From Minisyncoccota bacterium (GTDB lineage: Bacteria > Patescibacteriota > Minisyncoccia > Minisyncoccales > Minisyncoccaceae), in contig JAQVBN010000041.1 in assembly GCA_028690275.1 (NCBI GenBank), positions 1 through 5,605 of the forward strand: DNA of 5,605 nt, in the 5' to 3' direction. Below the pieces are notes generated by a model. It made no database searches. It was not told the origin of the DNA and worked only from the letters and a program-made list of their open reading frames with translations. Shown here one piece after another: positions 1-5,490 of the stretch. Every line of letters begins with the position of its first letter. Position 1 is the first letter of the stretch. Position numbers and translations under genes: made by a program.

Positions 1-1295
1 GACTCTTTTTCAAATGAAAGTGGCTCTAAATCTTTCTGTTTTAAAATCTTAATAATCGCCTTTCCTCTTTCAAGAATCTTCTTTGTGTCAGGATCAAGTT
101 CTTCTGTAAATTCAGAGAATCTTTCTAGTTCTTGAAATTGTGTCAAACTTAATTTAAGACTTCCACAAGCCTTCTTCATAGCTTTTGTTTGAGCGGTTGA
201 ACCTACTCTTGATACAGAAGCACCAATATCCATAGCTGGTTTTTGGTTCTTTCTAAATAAAGTAGAGTCTAAGAATATCTGTCCGTCAGTAATAGAAATA
301 ACGTTTGTTGGAATATATCCAGAAATATCTCCTGCTTGAGTTTCAATAATTGGAAGAGCTGTTAAAGAGCCTCCTCCTTTTTCATCAGAAAGCTTAGCTG
401 CCCTTTCAAGCAATCTTGAATGTAAATAAAATACATCTCCTGGATAAGCCTCTCTACCTGGTGGTCTTCTTAAAATAAGAGAAATTTCTCTCCATGCCCA
501 AGCTTGTCTTGTCAAATCATCATAAACAAGTAAGGCGTGTTGTTTATTATCTCTAAAATATTCACCAATAGTAACTCCTGCAAATGGAGCTAGATAAATT
601 AAAGAAGCTGGATCATCTGGAAAAGCAGCAACGATAATAGAATATTCTAAAGCTCCTGCTTCTTCTAAAGTTCTAACCAATCTCTTTACCTTACTCTTTT
701 TCTGTCCGCAAGCAACATAAACACAAATTGGTCTGTCAATTTCATTTTTTTGATTAATGATTGCATCAATAGCAATAGCTGTTTTACCAATACCTTTATC
801 TCCAATAATCAACTGTCTCTGCCCTCTTCCAATTGGAGTTAAAGCATCAACAATCTTAACTCCTGTATGCATTGATTGTTTAACTGGTTGTCTATCCATA
901 ACAGAAGGTCCTTTTCTTTCAAGAGGCATCTTTTGCTTTGTGATAATTTCACCTTTTCCATCGATAGGATTTCCAAGCGGATCAACAACTCTTCCTAAAA
1001 GTTCTTCTCCAACATTAATAGAGAAAACCTTTCCAGTTCTTTTAACTGTTTGTCCTTCTTTAATTTTTGAGGCATCTCCTAAAACTACAGCTCCAACCTC
1101 AAACTCTTCTAAGTTTAAAGCTAAACCAAAAGTATTAGCTTCTTCAAAGAATATAAGCTCAAAGTTTTCTACATTTTTAAGTCCAGAAATTTTAGCAACA
1201 ACATCTCTAACCTCAATAACTTCTCCTGTCTCTTCAGTCTCTGACTTAATTTCAATGCCCTCTAATTCTTTTTTAAATTTTTCAATTATATCCAT
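1..1295 (-). CDS. atpA: F-type ATP synthase subunit alpha, 3' end cut by window edge
   Basis: Non-catalytic nucleotide-binding subunit of the F1 head (alpha3beta3), which helps make or hydrolyse ATP on the cytoplasmic side of the membrane. The frame is open from the ATG at 1295-1293 to the window edge: 431 residues, against 513 in E. coli, so roughly the last 80 are missing. Landmarks seen: N-terminal beta-barrel with TGEVIEVRDVVAKISGL (23-39), GRVVDPLGNPIDG (101-113), Walker A GDKGIGKT (165-172), Walker B region LLVYDDLT (255-262), RRPPGREAYPGDVFYLHSRL (276-295), VISITDGQIFL (332-342) and SVSRVG with arginine finger R363. The alpha-type VISITDGQIFL and SVSRVG separate it from beta. The P-loop is unusual: most alphas have GDRQTGKT. 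The start overlaps the end of atpH by 14 nt and places the N-terminal helix at the usual distance from TGEV. Only a weak AAGG precedes the ATG. Confidence 0.97.
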   Translation of the reverse strand, partial: MDIIEKFKKELEGIEIKSETEETGEVIEVRDVVAKISGLKNVENFELIFFEEANTFGLALNLEEFEVGAVVLGDASKIKEGQTVKRTGKVFSINVGEELLGRVVDPLGNPIDGKGEIITKQKMPLERKGPSVMDRQPVKQSMHTGVKIVDALTPIGRGQRQLIIGDKGIGKTAIAIDAIINQKNEIDRPICVYVACGQKKSKVKRLVRTLEEAGALEYSIIVAAFPDDPASLIYLAPFAGVTIGEYFRDNKQHALLVYDDLTRQAWAWREISLILRRPPGREAYPGDVFYLHSRLLERAAKLSDEKGGGSLTALPIIETQAGDISGYIPTNVISITDGQIFLDSTLFRKNQKPAMDIGASVSRVGSTAQTKAMKKACGSLKLSLTQFQELERFSEFTEELDPDTKKILERGKAIIKILKQKDLEPLSFEKE

Positions 1296-1674
1296 AGGCC
1301 TTGTTCTTTATTTTTATTAAAATATCTTTAATAGATGCTTTAACAAGATAGTCTTTTGTTTTAATACGAAAACCTCCTATTAAATCTTTATCTATAATGT
1401 AATTAACGTTTTTATTTTTTCCTACAAGACTTTCAATTTTTTTATCAATCTCGTTTTTCAAATCTTCGCTAACTTCTGTCGCTACAAAAACATCAACCCT
1501 ACTTTCTTTATCCTTAATAATTTTAAACTTTTTAAGAATTGCGGGGATAAGATAAGTTTTTTTATTCAATGCTAAAAATAAGTTCTTAATAACTTCTTCT
1601 TCATTTGCATCACTTTCTTCAAGTGCTAAATAAAGGGCTCTAGCCCAAGCTACAATTTCCTTATCTTTCTTCAT
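1282..1674 (-). CDS. atpH: F-type ATP synthase subunit delta (OSCP family), short form
   Basis: Delta sits on top of the F1 head and ties it to the b-subunit stalk, so that the head does not rotate. Recognition rests on the C-terminal signature DKDLIGGFRIKTKDYLVKASIKD (95-117), matching the family's LIGGf-x-D-x-S-x-k-L motif, on ARALYLAL near the N-terminus (11-18), and on its place between atpF and atpA. At 130 residues it is clearly shorter than the usual 175-180. The loss lies in the N-terminal helical bundle, which here has only about 55-60 residues before the beta/alpha C-terminal part (DVFVATEVSEDLKNEI onward). The reading frame is clean, so this looks like real shortening and not a broken gene. 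The ATG at 1674 overlaps atpF by 14 nt and the TGA at 1284-1282 overlaps atpA by 14 nt; coupled translation is likely. No Shine-Dalgarno site is visible. Confidence 0.93.
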   Translation of the reverse strand: MKKDKEIVAWARALYLALEESDANEEEVIKNLFLALNKKTYLIPAILKKFKIIKDKESRVDVFVATEVSEDLKNEIDKKIESLVGKNKNVNYIIDKDLIGGFRIKTKDYLVKASIKDILIKIKNKAYGYN

Positions 1675-2155
1675 TTAAAGTCTTTAAATAAGCATTAATA
1701 ATTTCACCGTTTTCTTTTTCTCCAATCTTATTCTTTAAGATTTTTTCTGCTAAAGAAATAGAATTGTCAACAATTTGTCTTTTTGTTTTTTCTGCTTCTT
1801 TTAATTTAAGATCGGCAGCTTCTTTCTCTGCTTTAAGCAAAAGTTCTTTTTTGACTTCGTTTAAAGCTTCCATTGTTTTTTCTTTTCTTTTTTGAGCCTG
1901 CTCTTCAGCTTCAGACAAAATAACTTTTCTCTCTTCTTCGTTTCTTCGTTTCATTTTTTTGTCCTCCTCTCTCAAATCATTTAATTTTTGTTCGGCTTTC
2001 TCTTCTTTAAGAATACCGTCCGTAATTTTTTTTCGTCTCTCTTCAAGCATTTTAAAAAGAGGCTTGAAAACAAACTTAGAAAGCAAAAAGAACAAAATTG
2101 TAAAATTAAGTAATTGTCCTACAAATGTAATAATTAAATTTGTTCCTTCTTCCAT
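1661..2155 (-). CDS. atpF: F-type ATP synthase subunit b
   Basis: Peripheral stalk subunit, a homodimer that holds the a subunit in the membrane and delta/alpha in the head. The 164 residues match the usual 156-170. There is a single N-terminal membrane helix at about 6-28 (LIITFVGQLLNFTILFFLLS), then the conserved turn KFVFKPL (27-33) and ERRKKI. A long, highly charged helix rich in Lys and Glu follows, with the spacing expected of a right-handed coiled coil (about 40-130). The C-terminal delta-binding end has SLAEKILKNKI (134-144). There is a single b gene here and no b' copy in the window. It starts 10 nt after the atpE stop, without a visible Shine-Dalgarno site, and its last codons overlap the start of atpH. 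Confidence 0.96.
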   Translation of the reverse strand: MEEGTNLIITFVGQLLNFTILFFLLSKFVFKPLFKMLEERRKKITDGILKEEKAEQKLNDLREEDKKMKRRNEEERKVILSEAEEQAQKRKEKTMEALNEVKKELLLKAEKEAADLKLKEAEKTKRQIVDNSISLAEKILKNKIGEKENGEIINAYLKTLNEER

Positions 2156-2165
2156 AATTATAAAT

Positions 2166-2414
<249 letters not shown>

Positions 2415-2428
<14 letters not shown>

Positions 2429-2639
2429 CTTTAAACTTTTTTTCTAAATACGGGATGATTATTTTATAAACCATTAATCCTCCTAATATTATTCCTCCTA
2501 ATATACCTCCTATTAAATAAGTCGGGGAGGTTCCGAACATACTATCTATCCATACTCCTAGAAGCAAGAAACCCACTAAGGGAAGTGCCATAAGGAGTCC
2601 AACTTTCATTCCTAAAAAAATTGTATTTATCTTACTCAT
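2415..2639 (-). CDS. AtpZ/AtpI-family small membrane protein of the ATP synthase operon
   Basis: A 74-residue protein with two predicted membrane helices (about 8-31 and 41-62), separated by the family motif GVWIDSMFGTSP (28-39), and with a basic tail (EKKFKDNNK). This matches the putative F0F1-ATPase accessory family (ATPase_gene1, AtpZ/AtpI), linked in other bacteria to c-ring assembly or to Mg2+/Ca2+ transport. I chose the ATG at 2639-2637, which overlaps the atpB stop by 8 nt. The longer frame starts at a TTG at 2654, adds only five residues (M-N-L-K-N) and would overlap atpB by 23 nt; neither start has a clear ribosome binding site. The position is unusual: these genes normally lie upstream of atpB, not between atpB and atpE. 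Family assignment is fairly sure, the exact role is not. Confidence 0.82.
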
Positions 2640-3324
2640 GTTCTTCAAGTTCAACCGTTATCACATAAAATATTGCAATTAATGAAGAAAAAATCAAGGC
2701 TTGAATGAATCCTACTAAAACTTCAAGAGCTAAGAAAGGTAAGGGTACAATAAAAGCAATAAGAGAAGAAACAACCATTAAGAGCATCTCTCCTGCAAAC
2801 AAGTTTCCAAAAAGCCTTAACCCTAAAGAAAAAGTTCTTGTAAATTCTCCTAAAGCTTCTAAAATTCCTACAAAAAATAAAATTGGATTCTTAAAATTAA
2901 GGTATTTTCCTAAATATGGAAACAATCCTAATTTAGATAATGCCCTAACGTGAATATATAACATCGAAAATATAGCAATGGAGAATGTAAACATTAAATC
3001 AGAGCTTGGAGATCTTAAAAAAGAAAAAACTCCTAGTCCTGGAATTAATTCAATTAAATTAGAACAAAATACATAAAGAAAAATAGTAGCACACAATGGA
3101 AATATCTCCATAGTTCTTTCTCTTTTTCCAGTAATACTATCAACAAAATTAAAAATGGACTCTATTATCCATTCAAAAAAATTTTGCATGCGAGAAGGAA
3201 TCAATTTTTTAGATTTCAAACCACAAAAAAAGGCAGTAAAAATCAAAACTGCAACTACTGTTGCAATCACATATGTGTTAGTGACTCCTAAAAAGTTTTC
3301 TCCTATTAATCCTAATGCGTGCAT
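2632..3324 (-). CDS. atpB: F-type ATP synthase subunit a
   Basis: Stator channel subunit that passes ions to and from the c-ring. 230 residues (E. coli 271; shorter forms are common), strongly hydrophobic, with about five to six membrane helices. Diagnostic segments: SNLIELIPGLGVF (88-100), RSPSSDLMFTFSIAI (104-118, the r-x-P-x-x-D-l motif) and TFSLGLRLFGNLFAGE (164-179), holding the essential R170 (E. coli R210), N174 and E179 (E. coli E219). GFIQALIFSSL (205-215) follows, with Q208 matching E. coli Q252. At the position of E. coli H245 there is E201. The protein ends in ELEEHE, like the E. coli ...SEEH end. It is the first gene of the atp operon. The ATG at 3324 lies about 15 nt after the predicted transcription start and has no Shine-Dalgarno site. 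The stop overlaps the next gene by 8 nt. Confidence 0.97.
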   Translation of the reverse strand: MHALGLIGENFLGVTNTYVIATVVAVLIFTAFFCGLKSKKLIPSRMQNFFEWIIESIFNFVDSITGKRERTMEIFPLCATIFLYVFCSNLIELIPGLGVFSFLRSPSSDLMFTFSIAIFSMLYIHVRALSKLGLFPYLGKYLNFKNPILFFVGILEALGEFTRTFSLGLRLFGNLFAGEMLLMVVSSLIAFIVPLPFLALEVLVGFIQALIFSSLIAIFYVITVELEEHE

Positions 3325-3345
3325 ATATATTTAATTACATTTCTT

Positions 3346-3374
3346 ATGTTAGATAAAAAAAACTAAATAGTCAA
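3346..3374 (-). promoter_or_regulatory. Promoter of the atp operon
   Basis: On the minus strand there is TTGACT (-35, 3374-3369), a 17-nt spacer and TAACAT (-10, 3351-3346). Five of six -35 bases match TTGACA. The spacer holds a run of eight T. Transcription should start near 3339, giving a 5' leader of about 15 nt before atpB. The -35 box is one arm of the inverted repeat at 3369-3387, and the opposing promoter's -35 box is the other. A TAATTA closer to the ATG (3337-3332) is a weaker alternative -10. Confidence 0.7.
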
Positions 3375-3387
3375 GATTTACTTGACT
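3369..3387. repeat. Inverted repeat joining the two divergent -35 boxes
   Basis: AGTCAAG (3369-3375), five bases ATTTA, then CTTGACT (3381-3387): a perfect 7-bp inverted repeat. Each arm contains one TTGACT -35 box, so the symmetry partly follows from two identical -35 hexamers facing outwards. Only the G/C next to each hexamer is extra. The boxes are 7 bp apart, so two RNA polymerases are unlikely to bind at once. The atp operon and the 87-residue gene may therefore compete for polymerase. Confidence 0.7.
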
Positions 3388-3410
3388 TTACTATTTTACG
3401 GTGGTAAAAT
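3382..3410 (+). promoter_or_regulatory. Extended -10 promoter of the 87-residue orphan gene
   Basis: TTGACT (3382-3387), a 17-nt spacer and TAAAAT (3405-3410), directly preceded by TGG (3402-3404), which fits the extended -10 TGn. Predicted start near 3417, giving a leader of about 22 nt. This is the strongest-looking promoter in the window. Its -10 lies inside the right arm of the inverted repeat at 3390-3413. Confidence 0.75.
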
Positions 3411-3413
3411 AGT
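3390..3413. promoter_or_regulatory. Perfect 10-bp inverted repeat over the -10 box, likely operator
   Basis: ACTATTTTAC (3390-3399), GGTG (3400-3403), GTAAAATAGT (3404-3413). The arms are exactly complementary over 10 bp. The element lies upstream of the predicted transcription start on both strands, so it should not be transcribed by either divergent promoter; that makes a DNA-level operator more likely than an RNA hairpin. It covers the extended -10 of the orphan gene, where a bound dimer would block RNA polymerase. Further ACTA/TAGT tetramers occur at 3362, 3368, 3416 and 3422. The binding protein is unknown. Confidence 0.6.
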
Positions 3414-3427
3414 TGTAGTAAACTAAT

Positions 3428-3433
3428 GGTGAT
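3428..3433 (+). promoter_or_regulatory. Shine-Dalgarno site of the 87-residue gene
   Basis: GGTGAT lies 5 nt before the ATG at 3439 and is complementary to the usual 3' end of 16S rRNA (GGTGA pairs with TCACC). It is the only convincing Shine-Dalgarno site in the window and fixes the start at 3439. Confidence 0.65.
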
Positions 3434-3438
3434 TAAAC

Positions 3439-3702
3439 ATGAAAGATAATGATTTCTACGAAATAGATGTTCCCACTCTAATGGAACACTTAGCCGATCT
3501 AAATGAAAATCAAATAATAGAAATGCTTTACAAGTTACAAAACTTGTCAGTGGAAGATATTTCTAAATATTTGAATTTTATCTTAGAACATCTAAAAAGC
3601 AGAAACGCCAACAAAGAAACTATTTCTTATATGCAAGAAAAGATAAGAAAGGTTAATGGTGAAAAATGGTATTCCTCAATGGAATCAGTGATACCATGCT
3701 AA
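3439..3702 (+). CDS. Unrecognised 87-residue acidic helical protein
   Basis: I do not recognise the family. The protein is acidic (15 Asp/Glu against 10 Lys/Arg by count), has no signal peptide or membrane helix, and most of it looks alpha-helical. There are two leucine/isoleucine-rich segments, LMEHLADLNENQIIEMLYKL (14-33) and VEDISKYLNFILEHLKS (38-54), then a more basic stretch around MQEKIRKVNGEKW (65-77), ending in a single Cys. No zinc ligands, nuclease motif or obvious helix-turn-helix can be named. The gene is well supported as real: extended -10 promoter, GGTGAT ribosome site, clean frame and an intrinsic terminator, all for one gene. It stands alone, divergent from the atp operon and convergent with the murE-like gene. 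A small cytoplasmic regulator or partner protein would fit its size and the palindrome upstream, including self-regulation, but that is a guess. Confidence 0.85.
   Translation: MKDNDFYEIDVPTLMEHLADLNENQIIEMLYKLQNLSVEDISKYLNFILEHLKSRNANKETISYMQEKIRKVNGEKWYSSMESVIPC
3666..3697 (+). repeat. Inverted repeat in the last codons of the 87-residue gene
   Basis: ATGGTAT (3666-3672) and ATACCAT (3691-3697) form perfect 7-bp arms. ATTCC (3671-3675) and GGAAT (3681-3685) could instead pair inside. In the mRNA this could form a hairpin just before the stop codon, 5 nt upstream of the terminator stem. Its role is unknown; it might protect the 3' end or be chance. Confidence 0.4.
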
Positions 3703-3731
3703 AGAACGCTTAAAAAACGTTCTCTTTTTTT
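3703..3731 (+). terminator. Intrinsic terminator of the 87-residue gene
   Basis: AGAACG (3703-3708), a 9-nt loop, CGTTCT (3718-3723), then C and seven T (3725-3731). The stem is short (6 bp) but directly follows the stop codon at 3700-3702 and has a good T-tract. On the minus strand the same stem is followed only by TT and a mixed sequence, so it would end murE-like transcripts poorly. The last nucleotides of the convergent murE-like gene form the downstream half of this hairpin. Confidence 0.7.
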
Positions 3732-4936
3732 ATTTTCTCAAACTCTTCTAAAATAACTTGCTTTTCGTTCCAATCCTCCCTTCTTCCATTATCCCACATA
3801 ATACAAGTTTCAGAGCCTTTGCCAGTGATAACAACGGTGTCTCCCTTTTTAGCTAAAGATAAGGCTTTGTTAATAGCTTCTCTCCTATCAAATATTTTAA
3901 TAGGATTCTTAACCCCTTCCGCAACTTCATCAATAATCTTTTGAGGATTTTCATCGTATGGATCTTCGTTAGTAACAATTACTTGCCCTGCATACGAAGA
4001 AGCCAACCCTCCCAAAACAGGTCTTTTCCATTTATCTCTCCCGCCACCGCAAGAACCTAGAACAACAACATTTGGTTTTAAGTATTGATATACTTTTTCG
4101 AGAGCATTCGGAGTAAATGCGTAATCTATAAAAACAGAAAAAGGTTCTGAAATTATTTTTTGCATTCTTCCAGGTATTCCTTCCACCTTACTAATTCCAT
4201 TCCTGCATTCTTCTAAACTAATTCCTTGAGAAACTCCCAAAGCAATGCCTGCCAAACAATTAGAAATATTAAATTCTCCCAAAAGACTTGTTTTAAATCT
4301 AACACCATCAACCTCAAACTCTGAAAAACTATCAGTAACTAAAATTTTATTAGCTTTAATGTCAGAATCTTTTAAAACAGAATAGGTTATTTTTTTATCG
4401 GCAGTAAAAGAATTGAAATAATCAAAATACGGATCATCTTTATTCAAAATATGAAGCTTTCTAACATCTTTAAAAAACTTTCCTTTGGCTCTTTTGTAAT
4501 TTTCAAATCCTCCATGAGACTCAAGATGTTCTTTAGACAAGTTAGTTATAATAACAGCATCAAAATCTATAAACCTATGTCTAAATTGTTCTATTCCCTC
4601 AGAAGTTACTTCAATAATAGCGTAATCACATTTATTCACCACAGCCTCTTTTAAAAATTTTTGAATCTTGAATCTTCCAGGCATGGTCATCTTTAACTCG
4701 TTCACCTTTTCTATTTCTCCTATTTTGAATGAAATTGAAGATAGTGATGCCACCTTATGCCCCCCTGATTCTAAAACTTTAAAACAAATCCCAGCCGTAG
4801 TTGACTTTCCGTTTGTTCCAGTAATACCAATTACTTTAATTTTTTTACTAGGAAAAGCATAAAACACACTTCCTAAAAAAGCTAACAAAAAATGATAAAT
4901 CTTAAAAACGAATTTTGGTATATATTTTTTAATCAT
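3710..4936 (-). CDS. MurE-like Mur ligase lacking the N-terminal UDP-sugar domain
   Basis: ATP-dependent amide ligase of the MurC/D/E/F family, nearest to MurE, which adds the third stem-peptide amino acid to UDP-MurNAc-L-Ala-D-Glu. Seen: P-loop GITGTNGKST (37-46), IIEVTSEG (107-114, for EvSSH), TNLSKEHLESHG (131-142, for TNLtrDHLDyHG), K151 in YKRAKGKFF (the carbamylated lysine position), LLGEFNISNCLAG (218-230), GIPGRMQ (253-259), DYAFTPNALEKV (271-282) and GSCGGGRDKWKRP (294-306). The 408 residues fall short of the usual 480-500 because the first domain is absent; in its place is a hydrophobic stretch at about 9-28 followed by PSKK. The MurE specificity motif DNPR reads EDPY (324-327), DYAHTP has Phe274 for His, and GKGHE reads GKGSE (372-376). 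The added amino acid therefore cannot be read from the motif. The ATG overlaps the ruvA stop (ATGA), with AGGA 2 nt upstream. Confidence 0.85.
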   Translation of the reverse strand: MIKKYIPKFVFKIYHFLLAFLGSVFYAFPSKKIKVIGITGTNGKSTTAGICFKVLESGGHKVASLSSISFKIGEIEKVNELKMTMPGRFKIQKFLKEAVVNKCDYAIIEVTSEGIEQFRHRFIDFDAVIITNLSKEHLESHGGFENYKRAKGKFFKDVRKLHILNKDDPYFDYFNSFTADKKITYSVLKDSDIKANKILVTDSFSEFEVDGVRFKTSLLGEFNISNCLAGIALGVSQGISLEECRNGISKVEGIPGRMQKIISEPFSVFIDYAFTPNALEKVYQYLKPNVVVLGSCGGGRDKWKRPVLGGLASSYAGQVIVTNEDPYDENPQKIIDEVAEGVKNPIKIFDRREAINKALSLAKKGDTVVITGKGSETCIMWDNGRREDWNEKQVILEEFEKIKKENVF

Positions 4937-5475
4937 CTTCCTAAAAATTGAAGGGCCTCTTTAATTCTCTCCTCAACTTCTTTTGTTTCTTCGTTGACTT
5001 GAGATAGGGCTGTTTTAATTTCTTTACGCGTAAAACCTAAAGATTCTAAGGCACTATAAACCTCTACGTCTTTATCTTGATTTTTTTCAATCTCTTTTAT
5101 TTTTCCAGTAAGTTCAAGTAAAATCTTTTGCATTTTCTTTCCACCAATACCCTTAGGCGCTTTTTCATTCTCTAATTTATATTTTAATTTTTGAAGCGAA
5201 CCTGCTCCTGCAAAAATTAAAGCAATCTTAGGACCAATCCCTGATATCGTTTTTAAAAACTTAAACAATTGCAGTTCATCAAAAGTAAGAAAACCATATA
5301 ATTCGATTTCTTTTTCTTTTAAAACAAGCTGAGTGTAAATCTCTTCTTCGGTTCCTGTTTTAATTCTTTCAAGATTCAAAGGAGAAAGAAATATTTCATA
5401 CCCAATATCATTTACTAGTAAAAAAATACTTTTACCTCCTTTATATGTTACCGCTCCTTTTAAATATGTAATCAT
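4933..5475 (-). CDS. ruvA: Holliday junction branch migration protein RuvA
   Basis: RuvA binds four-way junctions as a tetramer and recruits the RuvB motor for branch migration in recombination repair. Three domains are visible: the OB fold (1-63, ending IELYGF as in the family's LYGF); two helix-hairpin-helix motifs (ISGIGPKIALIF, 77-88, and PKGIGGKKMQKILLEL, 107-122); and the small RuvB-binding domain III (about 137-180, YSALESLGFTRKEIKTAL). At 180 residues it is slightly below the usual 190-205 because the linker before domain III is short. The E. coli acidic pin Glu-Asp (55-56) corresponds to E54-K55, with E56 next to it. The ATG at 5475 gives the usual MI...KG start. A TATATT box ends 6 nt before the ATG, which suggests a leaderless mRNA. 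No ruvB or ruvC lies in the window; the downstream partner is the murE-like gene. Confidence 0.95.
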   Translation of the reverse strand: MITYLKGAVTYKGGKSIFLLVNDIGYEIFLSPLNLERIKTGTEEEIYTQLVLKEKEIELYGFLTFDELQLFKFLKTISGIGPKIALIFAGAGSLQKLKYKLENEKAPKGIGGKKMQKILLELTGKIKEIEKNQDKDVEVYSALESLGFTRKEIKTALSQVNEETKEVEERIKEALQFLGR

Positions 5476-5481
5476 ATCTAA

Positions 5482-5490
5482 AATATACCA
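5482..5490 (-). promoter_or_regulatory. Extended -10 promoter of ruvA, placed for a leaderless mRNA
   Basis: On the minus strand TGG (5490-5488) directly precedes TATATT (5487-5482), an extended -10. Six nucleotides later comes the ATG of ruvA at 5475, where transcription should begin. The -35 position 17 nt upstream reads TTTCAA, a poor match, which an extended -10 can tolerate. Confidence 0.6.

Noticed and set aside
1282..1284. Recoding of UGA as glycine, as in some CPR groups
   Set aside because: TGA ends atpH and ruvA exactly at overlaps with the next genes, and no in-frame TGA occurs inside the conserved proteins.
757..1320. Plus-strand open frame of 187 codons
   Set aside because: It lies antisense to atpA and atpH, whose motifs are unmistakable. 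The translation is a Ser/Pro/Ile-rich mirror of the coding strand with no domain.
2640..2654. TTG start adding five residues to the AtpZ/AtpI-like protein
   Set aside because: The ATG at 2639 is a better start codon with a shorter overlap, and the family motifs begin well after it.
2705..2953. Plus-strand open frame of 82 codons antisense to atpB
   Set aside because: It lies fully inside a well-conserved gene, with a low-complexity basic translation.
3369..3413. Inverted repeats read as a terminator or riboswitch
   Set aside because: They lie upstream of the predicted transcription starts on both strands and have no T-tract in a transcribed orientation.
4451..4862. Two plus-strand open frames inside the Mur ligase gene
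   Set aside because: Both are antisense shadows of conserved ligase motifs, without start signals.
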